From an uncultured Roseburia sp. (lineage in GTDB: Bacteria > Bacillota > Clostridia > Lachnospirales > Lachnospiraceae), in the NCBI GenBank assembly GCA_910587865.1, contig CAJUNX010000035.1, positions 1 to 43,391 on the forward strand: a DNA stretch of 43,391 nt, written 5' to 3'. Below the pieces are notes generated by a model. The model was not told the DNA's origin and searched no databases. It was given only the letters and a program-made list of their open reading frames with translations. The first letter of the stretch is position 1, and every line of letters starts with the position of its first letter. Made by a program: the position numbers and the translations under genes. Below, in pieces: positions 16,686-25,874 of the stretch.

Positions 16686-17612
16686 ATGGAGGCATACAGC
16701 AGTTTTGCGGAAGTATACGATTTGTTTATGGACAATGTACCCTACAGGGAGTGGTGCGGTTATATCACGGCACTGCTTGCGGAGCACGGAATTGCGGACG
16801 GGCTGATTCTGGATCTTGGATGCGGCACCGGCCGGCTGACAAGGCTGCTTGCAGAGGCCGGCTACGATATGATCGGCGTCGATTATTCGGGCGAGATGCT
16901 TGACATCGCACGCCGGCAGGGTGGGATGAACGCCGCAGAGAAGCAGGATGCCGGGGAAACTGTTCGGGTGCAGAGGAAGGACGCGGGGGAAGCTGTTCGG
17001 GGACAGAAGCAGGACGCGGGCAATTCCGTACAGAGCCGGGAGCGGGACGCGGAGGAAGCTGTTCGGGGACAGAAGCAGGACGCGGGCAATTCCGTACAGA
17101 GCCGGGCGTCCGACATCCTGTATCTGCAGCAGGACATGAGGTCCTTTGAGCTGTACGGAACCGTGCGGGCGGTGGTCAGCAGCTGCGACGCGCTCAACTA
17201 TATCCTGGAAGAGGACGATCTGCGGAAGATCTTTCGCCTGGTAAATAATTACCTGGATCCGGGCGGTCTGTTTTTATTTGACATGAATACGGTTTACAAA
17301 TACCGGGACATGCTCGGGGAGACGACGATCTGTGAAAACCGTGAGGAAGGCAGCTTTATCTGGGAAAATTATTACGACGGGGAAAGCGGGATCAACGAAT
17401 ATGATCTGACGCTTTTTATTCGGGAAGAGGGCGGTCTGTACCGGAAATACGAGGAGACGCATTATCAGCGCGGCTATGAACTTTCCGACATAAAAAGGCT
17501 GCTTGAGGAGGCAGGGCTTACGTTTGCGGCGGCATATGACGCTTTTACCAGGGAGCCGGTCAGAGCGGACAGCGAACGGATCTGCGTGCTTGCGAGCGAG
17601 CGCGGAAAATGA
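16686..17612 (+). CDS. Class I SAM-dependent methyltransferase with internal tandem-repeat insertion
   Basis: A 308-residue methyltransferase. Motif I is ILDLGCGTGRLTRLLAEAGY (about 41-60), the acidic end of strand 2 is GVDYSGEMLDIARR, and the later strand VVSSCDALNYI with FRLVNNYLDPGGLFLFDMNT matches the usual core. Relatives are about 245-250 residues; the extra length is a charged insert at about residues 80-142, between strand 2 and the LYLQQDMRSFEL strand. That insert is built from tandem copies of a 22-residue unit (66-bp DNA period) rich in Asp, Gln, Glu and Arg. It sits in a surface loop, so the enzyme may stay active. The substrate is unknown. AGGTGG precedes the start. Confidence 0.85.
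   Translation: MEAYSSFAEVYDLFMDNVPYREWCGYITALLAEHGIADGLILDLGCGTGRLTRLLAEAGYDMIGVDYSGEMLDIARRQGGMNAAEKQDAGETVRVQRKDAGEAVRGQKQDAGNSVQSRERDAEEAVRGQKQDAGNSVQSRASDILYLQQDMRSFELYGTVRAVVSSCDALNYILEEDDLRKIFRLVNNYLDPGGLFLFDMNTVYKYRDMLGETTICENREEGSFIWENYYDGESGINEYDLTLFIREEGGLYRKYEETHYQRGYELSDIKRLLEEAGLTFAAAYDAFTREPVRADSERICVLASERGK
16938..17105 (+). repeat. 66-bp tandem repeat inserted in the methyltransferase gene
   Basis: A unit beginning GGAAGCTGTTCGGGGACAG occurs at 16988 and again at 17054 with near-perfect identity over about 50 bp; a diverged partial copy precedes them from about 16938. The period is a multiple of three, keeping the gene open. Confidence 0.85.
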
Positions 17613-17650
17613 GCGGGTCTGCGTGCTTTCGAGCGAACGCGGAAAATGAG
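17581..17650 (+). repeat. Duplicated 3' end of the methyltransferase gene
   Basis: The last 33 bases of the gene, including the stop region (17581-17613), are repeated with three changes at 17618-17650, a 37-bp period, placing a second untranslated copy of the C-terminal codons after the stop. Confidence 0.8.
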
Positions 17651-17715
17651 GAAAAATATTCTGCGTGATTGGTTTGGTTATTTGTCGAACGATGTATAAA
17701 GCACAGGAGGATACT

Positions 17716-18591
17716 ATGAACGATTATATTGTCAGGGCAACCGCAGCAGGCGGGAGCATCAGGGCGTTTGCCGTCACTTCACAAAACATGGCGGAGGATG
17801 CGCGGAATTATCACGGGACGACGCCGGTCGTTACGGCGGCGCTGGGGCGGCTTCTCTCCGGGGCAGCCATGATGGGAGTGATGATGAAAGGGGAGAAGGA
17901 TCTCCTGACGCTTCAGATACAGTGCGGGGGACCGGTAAAAGGACTCACGGTGACAGCGGATGCAAAGGGTCATGTAAAGGGATTTCCGAACGTGCCGGAT
18001 GTGGATCTGCCGTTAAATGAAAAAGGAAAGCTGGATGTCGGCGGTGCGCTCGGCCTGGGGGTTTTAAGCGTGATCCGGGATCTCGGCTTAAAGGAGCCGT
18101 ATGTGGGGCAGATCGCCCTGCAGACCGGTGAGATCGCGGAGGATCTGACCTATTATTTTGCGACGTCGGAACAGGTGCCGTCCGCGGTGGGACTCGGCGT
18201 GCTGGTCAGTCCGGACGGCACGGTGCGGCAGTCCGGGGGCTTTATCTTACAGCTGATGCCGTTCACGACAGATGACGTGATAGAAAAACTGGAAAAAAAG
18301 ATCACGGAACTCGCCTCCGTGACGGAGATGCTGGAGGCGGGCAGAACGCCGGAGCAGATCTTAGAGGATATCCTGGGGGAATTCGGGCTGGAGATCACGG
18401 ATACGATCGAAACGGGATTTGTCTGTGACTGTTCAAAGGAGCGAGTGTCCCGTGCGATTGCGACTCTGAGTAAAAAGGATCTGGATGACATCATAAATGA
18501 CGGTGAGGCCATTGAGGTGAAGTGCCAGTTCTGCAATAAGGTGTACCGGTTTGAGGTGGATGAGATAAAGCGGATGAAGGAAAACGGCTGA
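17716..18591 (+). CDS. hslO: Redox-regulated chaperone Hsp33
   Basis: Hsp33 is a holdase that is switched on when oxidation of its four zinc-binding cysteines releases zinc and unfolds the C-terminal half. The 291-residue length is normal. The cysteines are present as Cys237-x-Cys239 (CDC) and Cys270-x-x-Cys273 (CQFC). The N-terminal core has the VRATAAGGSIRAFAV and TTPVVTAALGRLLSGAAMM blocks and the GGPVKGLTVTADAKG block of the family. I use the ATG at 1 7716 (17716), six bases after AGGAGG, not the upstream frame from 17665. It is likely monocistronic or lightly coupled to the methyltransferase upstream. Tandem 27-bp repeats follow its stop. Confidence 0.95.
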   Translation: MNDYIVRATAAGGSIRAFAVTSQNMAEDARNYHGTTPVVTAALGRLLSGAAMMGVMMKGEKDLLTLQIQCGGPVKGLTVTADAKGHVKGFPNVPDVDLPLNEKGKLDVGGALGLGVLSVIRDLGLKEPYVGQIALQTGEIAEDLTYYFATSEQVPSAVGLGVLVSPDGTVRQSGGFILQLMPFTTDDVIEKLEKKITELASVTEMLEAGRTPEQILEDILGEFGLEITDTIETGFVCDCSKERVSRAIATLSKKDLDDIINDGEAIEVKCQFCNKVYRFEVDEIKRMKENG

Positions 18592-18606
18592 GACGTCCGG
18601 CCGTAA

Positions 18607-18703
18607 CATGCCGGAAACGAAAACGGCTTACAACATGCCGGAAACGAAAACGGCTTACAACATGCCGGAAACAAAAACGGCTTACAACATGCCGGAAGAG
18701 AGA
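18607..18703 (+). repeat. 27-bp tandem repeat after hslO
   Basis: Three copies and a partial fourth of a unit beginning CATGCCGGAAACGAAAACGG start at 18607, 18634, 18661 and 18688, exact 27-bp period with one substitution. Part of the unit (GAAAACGGCT) matches the last codons of hslO, so the array may have grown from the gene end. Confidence 0.9.
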
Positions 18704-18737
18704 GACAGCCGCGGCGCGCGGCGGAATGAGAGGGGAT

Positions 18738-20663
18738 ATGAGAGACGGATTCATAAAAGTTGCGGCGGTGACACCGAAGATCCGGGTGGCCGACGTGCCG
18801 TACAATGAAACGGTGATCGCACAGGAGATTCTTGCCGCTGCCGGGCAGGGCGCGAAGGTGATCGTGCTCCCGGAGCTTTGCGTGACCGGGTACACCTGCG
18901 GGGATCTGTTTTTGCAGGAGACGCTGTTAAAACGGGCGGAGCAGGGGCTGTGCCGCATCGCGGAAACGACGAAGGAGGCGGACGCGATTTTCTTCGTGGG
19001 GCTTCCGCTCCGTCACCGCGGGAAGCTTTATAATGTCGCGGCGGCGGTAAACAGGGGAAAGGTGCTCGGGTTTGTGCCAAAGCGCGAGATCCCGGCCTAC
19101 AACGAGTTTTACGAGACACGTTATTTTACTCCGGGGATGGAGGATGTGACGGAGACGGAATGGAACGGAAAACGGCCCTGGATCGGGACGAGACAGCTGT
19201 TCTGCTGCGAGACGCTGCCGGGGCTTGCCATTGCCGCGGAGATCTGCGAGGATCTCTGGTCGCCGGAGCCGCCGGGCATCCGCCATGCGAGAAACGGAGC
19301 GACGATTCTGGTCAATCTCTCCGCGTCCAACGAGACTACCGGAAAAGATATCTACCGGAGGGAGCTGGTGAACGGCCAGTCGGCCAGGCTGCTCTGCGGT
19401 TATGTCTATGCGAGCGCGGGCGACGGGGAATCGACGCAGGATCTTGTGTTTTCCGGGCATAATCTGATCTGCGAGAACGGGAAGATCCTGGCGGAATCGC
19501 AGAGGTTTACCTGTGAGACAATCTGCTCGGAGATCGATCTGTCAAGGCTTGAGACGGAACGCCGGCGGATGACGAGCTTTCGGATGCGGGACGACGGGTA
19601 CTGTGAGGTGCCGTTTTCCCTGGGTGTGGAGGAAACGCGGCTGACCAGGCGGTTTACGCCGATGCCGTTTGTACCGGAGAGCGGGGAGGATCGGAGAAAA
19701 CGCTGTGACGAGATCTTAACGATGCAGGCATACGGGCTAAAAAAGCGTCTGGAGCATACCGGATGCACGTCGGTTGTAGTCGGAATCTCCGGCGGGCTGG
19801 ACTCAACGCTTGCGCTCCTCGTGACGGTGCGGGCATTTGATCTGCTCGGTATTCCTCATGAAAATATCCGGGCCGTGACGATGCCGGGATTCGGGACGAC
19901 CGACCGCACCTACGACAATGCGGTGAAGCTGATTCACGCACTCGGTGCGGGATTTAAAGAGGTGAGCATCCGGGAGGCTGTGACGGTTCATTTTCACGAC
20001 ATCGGGCAGGAGATGTCCGTGCACGATGTCACGTATGAAAACGCTCAGGCGAGAGAGCGCACGCAGATCCTGATGGACATCGCCAATCAGACGGGCGGCC
20101 TTGTCATCGGCACAGGGGATCTCTCCGAGCTTGCGCTCGGCTGGGCGACCTACAACGGGGATCACATATCCATGTACGCGGTGAACGGATCGGTGCCGAA
20201 GACGCTGGTGCGCCATCTCGTACAGTATTACGCCGATACCTGCGGGGACGCGGCGCTAAAGCAGGTGCTGCTCGATGTGCTCGACACGCCCGTATCGCCG
20301 GAGCTGCTGCCGCCGGAGGACGGGAAGATTTCGCAGAAGACGGAAGATATCGTGGGGCCCTACGAGCTGCATGACTTTTTCCTCTATCACATGCTGCGGC
20401 AGGGATTTCCGCCACGCAAAATATTCCGGCTGGCCAGGGAGGCGTTTGCCGGACGCTACGGGGACGACGTGATTTTAAAATGGCAGAAGATCTTTTACCG
20501 CAGATTCTTTTCACAACAGTTTAAGCGCTCCTGCCTGCCGGACGGCCCGAAGGTGGGAAGCGTGGCGGTCTCTCCGCGCGGGGATTTAAGGATGCCGTCG
20601 GATGCCTGTGCGGCAGTGTGGCTGAGAGAACTGGAGGAAGAGGATGCAGTATCGGAAGGATAA
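18738..20663 (+). CDS. nadE: Glutamine-hydrolysing NAD+ synthetase
   Basis: Makes NAD+ from deamido-NAD+, ATP and glutamine. The 641-residue product is the long two-domain form. The N-terminal nitrilase-like glutaminase has its triad: Glu46 (LPELCVTGY), Lys115 (PKREIPAYNEFYE) and Cys170 (EICEDLWSP). The C-terminal synthetase has the P-loop SGGLDSTLAL starting near residue 351 and GTGDLSELALGWATYNGDH downstream. ATGs occur at 18726 and 18738; I prefer 18738 because GAGAGGGG lies just before it, but the 4-residue-longer form cannot be excluded. It overlaps the following aldo/keto reductase gene by 20 bp. Confidence 0.95.
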   Translation: MRDGFIKVAAVTPKIRVADVPYNETVIAQEILAAAGQGAKVIVLPELCVTGYTCGDLFLQETLLKRAEQGLCRIAETTKEADAIFFVGLPLRHRGKLYNVAAAVNRGKVLGFVPKREIPAYNEFYETRYFTPGMEDVTETEWNGKRPWIGTRQLFCCETLPGLAIAAEICEDLWSPEPPGIRHARNGATILVNLSASNETTGKDIYRRELVNGQSARLLCGYVYASAGDGESTQDLVFSGHNLICENGKILAESQRFTCETICSEIDLSRLETERRRMTSFRMRDDGYCEVPFSLGVEETRLTRRFTPMPFVPESGEDRRKRCDEILTMQAYGLKKRLEHTGCTSVVVGISGGLDSTLALLVTVRAFDLLGIPHENIRAVTMPGFGTTDRTYDNAVKLIHALGAGFKEVSIREAVTVHFHDIGQEMSVHDVTYENAQARERTQILMDIANQTGGLVIGTGDLSELALGWATYNGDHISMYAVNGSVPKTLVRHLVQYYADTCGDAALKQVLLDVLDTPVSPELLPPEDGKISQKTEDIVGPYELHDFFLYHMLRQGFPPRKIFRLAREAFAGRYGDDVILKWQKIFYRRFFSQQFKRSCLPDGPKVGSVAVSPRGDLRMPSDACAAVWLRELEEEDAVSEG

Positions 20664-21822
20664 AAAAGGAAACGATATATCGGTGCTCGGGTACGGGTGT
20701 ATGCGGTTTACGCGAAAAGGCGGCAGCGTGGATCTTGACAAGGCGGAGCGCGAGGTGCGCGCAGCGGTTGCGGCGGGCGTCAATTATTTTGACACGGCCT
20801 ACGTCTATCCGGGCAACGAGGCTGCCGTCGGTGAGATCATGGAGCGCATCGGCTGCCGAAAGGAGATCTCTCTGGCGACGAAACTCCCGCATTATCTGAT
20901 CCGGTCTGTGGAGGGCGCCGAGAAGATGTTTCAGGAGGAGCTGCGGCACCTTCGGACGGATTACATCGACTATTATCTGATGCATATGCTGACGGACGTG
21001 CCCACCTGGGAGAAGTTAAAAAAACTCGGAATCGCGGACTGGATTGCGGAAAAACTTGCGTCGGGACAGATCCGCCATATCGGGTTTTCCTATCACGGGA
21101 ATACGGCTGATTTCTGCGGGCTTTTGGACGCGTATGACTGGGATTTCTGTCAGATCCAGTACAATTATCTCGACGAACAGTCCCAGGCCGGAGTGAAAGG
21201 GCTTCATTATGCGCATCAAAAGGGGATTCCGGTCATCATCATGGAACCGCTGCGCGGCGGCAGGCTGGTCGGCCTGCTCCCGGAAACCGCAAAGGAGCTG
21301 TTTTTAAAGGACGAGGAAAAACGGACGCCGGCGGAGCTGGCATTCCGCTGGCTGTACAGCCAGCCGGAGGTCACCTGTGTGCTTTCCGGCATGAATTCCC
21401 TGGAGATGGTGGAAGAAAATGTGAAAACGGCTGAGGCCTCTGCGCCCGGCTGTCTGACGGAATCCGACAGGACGCTTGTAGAAAAAGTGAAAGAGGAGAT
21501 CGCGAAAAGCGTGAAAGTGGGCTGTACGGGCTGCGGGTACTGTATGCCCTGCCCGAAGGGCGTGGACATCCCGGGCACCTTCCTGTGCTACAATGCGATG
21601 TACTCGGAGGGAAAGCGCGCGGCGAGAGCGGATTACCTGCGCTGCACGGCGTTCCGCAGGGATACGGCCAGCGCCTCACAGTGCATCGGCTGCGGCAAAT
21701 GCGAGTCGCACTGTCCCCAGCAGATCCCGATCCGGCAGGAATTAAAAAACGCCGCGGGTGAGCTTGAGACCATTGCTTACCGCGCGGCGAAGACGGCGAT
21801 CCGTCTGTTTGGACTGTGGTGA
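20644..21822 (+). CDS. Aldo/keto reductase with C-terminal [4Fe-4S] ferredoxin-like domain
   Basis: A 392-residue oxidoreductase. The aldo/keto reductase barrel (about 1-270) has the catalytic tetrad positions: Asp/Tyr in NYFDTAYVYPGNE, Lys in LATKLPHY and His in DYYLMHML. The C terminus (about 280-375) carries Cys clusters CTGCGYCMPCPKGVDIP and SQCIGCGKCESHCP, which would bind iron-sulphur clusters and let electrons flow to or from ferredoxin in place of, or as well as, NAD(P)H. This fused form is common in anaerobic clostridia. It begins within nadE, so the two are translationally coupled. The substrate is unknown. It converges on the ABC operon with only 12 bp between stops. Confidence 0.9.
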   Translation: MQYRKDKKGNDISVLGYGCMRFTRKGGSVDLDKAEREVRAAVAAGVNYFDTAYVYPGNEAAVGEIMERIGCRKEISLATKLPHYLIRSVEGAEKMFQEELRHLRTDYIDYYLMHMLTDVPTWEKLKKLGIADWIAEKLASGQIRHIGFSYHGNTADFCGLLDAYDWDFCQIQYNYLDEQSQAGVKGLHYAHQKGIPVIIMEPLRGGRLVGLLPETAKELFLKDEEKRTPAELAFRWLYSQPEVTCVLSGMNSLEMVEENVKTAEASAPGCLTESDRTLVEKVKEEIAKSVKVGCTGCGYCMPCPKGVDIPGTFLCYNAMYSEGKRAARADYLRCTAFRRDTASASQCIGCGKCESHCPQQIPIRQELKNAAGELETIAYRAAKTAIRLFGLW

Positions 21823-21834
21823 AACGGGAAAGCG

Positions 21835-22509
21835 TCAGCTTACAATCCGGCCGTCCTCGATCCGGATCATCCGGTCGGTCAGCTGCGCGATTTCCGGGTT
21901 ATGCGTAATCATAAGAATCGTCTGATGGAATTTCAGACTCGTCGTGTGCAAAAGACCGATCACGTTGTCGCTGGTTTTCATATCCAGGTTTCCCGTGGGT
22001 TCGTCGGCCAGCACAATATCGGGTTTGGAGGCAAGGGCGCGGGCGATCGCCGCGCGCTGCTGCTGGCCGCCGGAAAGATTGTTCGGCAGGCTGTGGATCT
22101 TCTCTTCCAGTCCCAGCAGCCCGACGATTTCACGGATAAATGTCTGATCCGGTTTCTGACGGTCCATGGCGAGAGGAAAAACAATATTTTCCCATACATT
22201 CAGGGTCGGAATCAGATTATAATTCTGAAAAACGAAGCCGATCCGGCGGCGCCGGAACACGGTCAGCTGCTCGTCGTTTAATTCGGACAGCTCCGTGCCG
22301 CCGATCGTTACGGTTCCCGCCGTCGGGGTATCAAGTCCGCCGAGCATGTTTAACAGGGTTGATTTGCCGGAGCCGGACGTGCCGACGATGGCAGCGAATG
22401 TTCCGGTCCCGATCTCAAGATCCACGCCGTCCAGAGCGTGAACTTCCGTCTCACCTTTTCCATAGTATTTTTTCAGACCTCTGGTCTGCAGAATGATATC
22501 TGTACTCAT
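21835..22509 (-). CDS. ABC transporter ATPase (MacB/LolD-like), last gene of the envelope-stress operon
   Basis: A 224-residue ATPase with Walker A GTSGSGKST, Q-loop FVFQNYNLIPTLNV, signature LSGGQQQ, Walker B IVLADEPTGNLD and the switch His in MITHNPE, all intact. The type is the one that powers FtsX-like permeases, which move peptides or lipids mechanically instead of pumping through a pore. It lies 21 bp after the large permease and is the last gene of the leftward operon starting at 28321. A second, clearly related ATPase lies on the other side of the permease; whether they work as a heterodimer or serve alternately cannot be told from sequence. Confidence 0.92.
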   Translation of the reverse strand: MSTDIILQTRGLKKYYGKGETEVHALDGVDLEIGTGTFAAIVGTSGSGKSTLLNMLGGLDTPTAGTVTIGGTELSELNDEQLTVFRRRRIGFVFQNYNLIPTLNVWENIVFPLAMDRQKPDQTFIREIVGLLGLEEKIHSLPNNLSGGQQQRAAIARALASKPDIVLADEPTGNLDMKTSDNVIGLLHTTSLKFHQTILMITHNPEIAQLTDRMIRIEDGRIVS

Positions 22510-22530
22510 TGTGAAATCCTCTTTTCTGAT

Positions 22531-25116
22531 TTATTCTGCAACACGCAGTTTTTCGACGATGCTGCCTCTGTTGAATGCCTTCAGCGCAAATACCGGTATG
22601 ACAGCGGCGGTGATCAGCAGCAGAGCGCCGGCAGTCACGGCGGGAGCAAGCGTAAAGTGAAATGTGAAATACCAGATCCCGGCGGTAAGCTTCCTTACCA
22701 CGGTAAACGCAAGTACTGCGGACAGGAACAGGCCGGCGATACACGCGCCGACGGCATAGAAAACACTTTCCCAGATCATCATCCGTGTCAGCTGCTTTGC
22801 GGTCATTCCGATACTCTGCATGGTGGCAAATTCGTGACGTCGTGCCAGAATCGTGGTGATGACGGTATTTCCCAGGTTTAATATCCCGGCCGTGCCGAAG
22901 ATCACGCTGATCAGACTGCCCACGAATCGGAGCATGGTGCGGGTTGTCGCGGCATCCTCTTTTGCCTCCGCGGCGGAGACATAATTGATGCCCGGATCCG
23001 TATTCGTGATATAGTCCTCCAGAAAATCGCTCACAGCGTCCTGATGAGTTTCCTCCACGTCAAACGAATATTTGTAAATGACAGGCTCATCGTAAATCCC
23101 GGTGTAAATGCAGGTCGGAAGATACAGGAACAGGCCGTCATTTCCGACCTGAAAGGGACCGTTGGCGGTGTATCTGACTTCCTTGTCGTCGCCGTTTATG
23201 GCGGCTTTGGCGAGCACGGGCAGTTCCATTACCGGATTCCCGTTTTTATAGACCGTGACGATATCACCCACATCCAGAAGGTCAAATGCCGGGTTTAAAA
23301 CGGAGGACCCCATATCAGCCGGAACGCCGAGCAGGACGCCTTTCCCGTCCGCCATCTGTTCATAGAGAGCATGTGCATCGGTCTCGCCTTCCTGTAGATC
23401 CATCCGGGCGAGGGCAGTCTCCTCCATACCATACACATTGCAGAGCGCATGTCCGTCATCGCCCAGGTGAAACACAATGCCGTCTTCGGTAACGGCATAG
23501 GGGATACCGGTCGTATCGCTGACGCCGGTATAAGCGGTTCTGACCGGAAAGCCGTAGGTCACATTTTTATCGTCAAGTGTATTTTTATAAATAGCCGATG
23601 CGCCGGTTACGCCGGGCTGTGCGTCAATGGCATCGAACACTTCCTGTCCCAGCCCGTGTTCGTGCCGGGTGAAGCCTTTCATGCTGTTTGTGCTCACGGC
23701 GTTTACGACGACAAAGTCGGTCCGGATCGTGTAGGACACCTGCTTTTCTATGTCCACGCTGTCGGCGGCAATGCCTGTGCAGTTGAGCAGAACAATGCAC
23801 AGTGTCAGAGAAGCGACGATAAACGCAAAACGGCGCTTATTACGCTTCAGGTCAGACCATGCGAGTCCGCACAGAGTGGTGACGGTGGTGTGCTTTTTCA
23901 CGGATGCGTTACCCGCCGCGGTCTCCGTATAGCGGAAGGCTTCGATCGGCGGGGTATCCGCCGCCACGCGAACGGGCTTTCTGGTGGACAAAAATACGGT
24001 AAAAGCGGCCAGCACGGCGGCTCCGAAGAAGATCACCGGGGACGGGCTTACATTGACGGCTACATTTTCATAGCTGTCAGACAAAATATTCATGGTATAA
24101 GGCAGAGCCGCTTTTCCGATAACATAACCGGCCAGAAGGCCGAGGGGAATCCCGACAGCGGAAAGCCACAATGCCTGCATATTGATCAGCTTCTTTACCT
24201 GACGCCTGCTCATCCCGACCGTGCGGTACAGGCCATAACGGCGGATTTCCTGCATCACGGCAATGTCAAACACATTGTAAATCAGCAGATACCCGCAAAA
24301 AATAAACAGAGCGGCGATGACGGCTCCCAGCAGAAGAAGTGTCGGTTCCACGGTGGGATTGGTCTGTCTGTTTATCGTTGCGGATAAATACGGAGAGCTG
24401 ATGTCATCCGGGTCGCCGCCCATCTGCCGCACCTGCCGGTCCAGCTGTTCCTGAAGCCCTGCCGTGCTTTCGGCGATAAAGTCGGAATAATAGGTTCCGG
24501 CCATGTCTCTGTCCCGGTCATAGGTGTACTCAAAAATATCGGGATGCGCGTCCCGAAACGCGGTTGCGGCCCACATCATACTGAGCTGGTTATTCGTGGC
24601 TTCGTACCAGCCGGACACAACCATATCCATCTGATATTCCCGTCCGTGGGCAGTGAACGCGATCGTGACGACGGCTCCCGTCTCAGGCTCCGCTCCGAGC
24701 TCCCGGATGGCTGCGTCCGAGGTGACAATCTCATTTTCCGCCTCTGGTATGCTGCCGTGAGAGGGCATACAGAACGTCAGATCGGCCTGAACCGGATCCA
24801 TGATGTCAAATTCAATGTTGTGGCGGGTTGTGTTTGTGAGAAAGCTTACCGGCATGCGCAGACCGTATTCCCGGATAAAACCGGCGTCTCCCAACGCCTC
24901 GTACTGCGCTGCGGTCATGTTGTGGAAGTCTCCGTCCGACCGGCTGCCTTTTAACAGCTGCATCGTCAGAGTCACGGATTCCGACGCTCCCATGCCGATT
25001 GTGACAACGGATGCAAACAGAATTGTAGTCAGCATGATTGCCAGAACCGCAATCAGATTGCGCATCCTGCCGGCGCGAAAACTGCGCCTGGCAAGAATAC
25101 TTAACATATGATTCAT
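22531..25116 (-). CDS. ABC transporter permease, double FtsX-type
   Basis: An 861-residue membrane protein with two FtsX domains. After an N-terminal span (about 20-42) comes an outside domain (about 45-255), then three spans (about 265-390). A further span (about 428-450) starts the second half, with another large outside domain (about 460-735) and three C-terminal spans (about 745-850). This eight-span, two-ectodomain plan is that of type VII ABC systems acting on lipoproteins, antimicrobial peptides or cell-wall hydrolases. AGGGAGGA precedes the ATG. Flanking ATPase genes and the upstream kinase/regulator pair make an antimicrobial-peptide sensing and resistance role likely. Confidence 0.9.
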   Translation of the reverse strand: MNHMLSILARRSFRAGRMRNLIAVLAIMLTTILFASVVTIGMGASESVTLTMQLLKGSRSDGDFHNMTAAQYEALGDAGFIREYGLRMPVSFLTNTTRHNIEFDIMDPVQADLTFCMPSHGSIPEAENEIVTSDAAIRELGAEPETGAVVTIAFTAHGREYQMDMVVSGWYEATNNQLSMMWAATAFRDAHPDIFEYTYDRDRDMAGTYYSDFIAESTAGLQEQLDRQVRQMGGDPDDISSPYLSATINRQTNPTVEPTLLLLGAVIAALFIFCGYLLIYNVFDIAVMQEIRRYGLYRTVGMSRRQVKKLINMQALWLSAVGIPLGLLAGYVIGKAALPYTMNILSDSYENVAVNVSPSPVIFFGAAVLAAFTVFLSTRKPVRVAADTPPIEAFRYTETAAGNASVKKHTTVTTLCGLAWSDLKRNKRRFAFIVASLTLCIVLLNCTGIAADSVDIEKQVSYTIRTDFVVVNAVSTNSMKGFTRHEHGLGQEVFDAIDAQPGVTGASAIYKNTLDDKNVTYGFPVRTAYTGVSDTTGIPYAVTEDGIVFHLGDDGHALCNVYGMEETALARMDLQEGETDAHALYEQMADGKGVLLGVPADMGSSVLNPAFDLLDVGDIVTVYKNGNPVMELPVLAKAAINGDDKEVRYTANGPFQVGNDGLFLYLPTCIYTGIYDEPVIYKYSFDVEETHQDAVSDFLEDYITNTDPGINYVSAAEAKEDAATTRTMLRFVGSLISVIFGTAGILNLGNTVITTILARRHEFATMQSIGMTAKQLTRMMIWESVFYAVGACIAGLFLSAVLAFTVVRKLTAGIWYFTFHFTLAPAVTAGALLLITAAVIPVFALKAFNRGSIVEKLRVAE

Positions 25117-25187
25117 CGCATGTTCCTCCCTGTCTGTTTCTGAATATCAGGATAACACAGCGATATCTCAGCACGGGCACGCGAATG

Positions 25188-25859
25188 TCACATTTTTGAG
25201 ATAATTTTCCCGTCCTGCAGCCGGACGACGCGGTCTGCCAGCTGTGCGATGTCGGGATTATGGGTGATGACAAGCAGTGTCTGATGAAAGGTGGCGGCGG
25301 TCAGCCGGAGCAGCCCGGCGACATTCTGCGTGGTCTTCATATCAAAGCTGCCGGTGGGCTCGTCGGCAAGGACGATCGAGGGCTTTGTGATCAGTGCCCG
25401 TGCAATCGCGGTACACTGCTGCGCGCCGCCCGAGAGCATGTGCGGGAGGGCATCAAGATATGTTGTCAGCCCCAGCAGATGAACCAGTTTGGAAAAATAC
25501 GCCGCATCCGGCCGGGAGTCATCGAGACCCAGGGGAAACAGAATATTTTCCCGGATGCTAAGCTCCGGAATCAGGCGGCAGCCCTGAAAGACGAATCCGA
25601 TCTTTCTGCGCCGGAATACCGTGAGCTGTTCGTCATTCAGTTGTGATAAATCCAGTCCGTCAACCGTCACGGTTCCTTCGGTGGGCTGATACAGTCCCGC
25701 AATGGTATGGAATAATGTCGTTTTGCCGGAACCCGATGCGCCCGTGACGGCGGTGAATTTTCCCTTTTCAACAGACAGGTCGATCCCGTCTAAGGCCTTT
25801 ACGACCTGTGACCCGTCTTTAAAATATTTCTTCAGATGTCGTATTTCCACTATATTCAT
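25188..25859 (-). CDS. ABC transporter ATPase with variant signature motif
   Basis: A 223-residue ATPase of the same MacB/LolD-like group as the one at 21835-22509, and evidently related to it. Walker A is GASGSGKTT, Walker B IVLADEPTGSFD, and the switch His is in VITHNPD. The signature reads LSGGAQQCTAIARAL where the usual form is LSGGQQQR.AIARAL, with Ala for Gln and Cys-Thr for the Arg/basic positions, a possible sign of asymmetric function between the two ATPases. The gene starts 15 bp after the sensor kinase gene and ends 71 bp before the permease gene. Confidence 0.9.
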   Translation of the reverse strand: MNIVEIRHLKKYFKDGSQVVKALDGIDLSVEKGKFTAVTGASGSGKTTLFHTIAGLYQPTEGTVTVDGLDLSQLNDEQLTVFRRRKIGFVFQGCRLIPELSIRENILFPLGLDDSRPDAAYFSKLVHLLGLTTYLDALPHMLSGGAQQCTAIARALITKPSIVLADEPTGSFDMKTTQNVAGLLRLTAATFHQTLLVITHNPDIAQLADRVVRLQDGKIISKM

Positions 25860-25874
25860 TCTCTGTAAGCTCCG

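Noticed and set aside
23449..24387. 312-codon frame antisense to the FtsX-type permease
   Set aside because: Entirely within a clear gene, with no start signal and no domain pattern.
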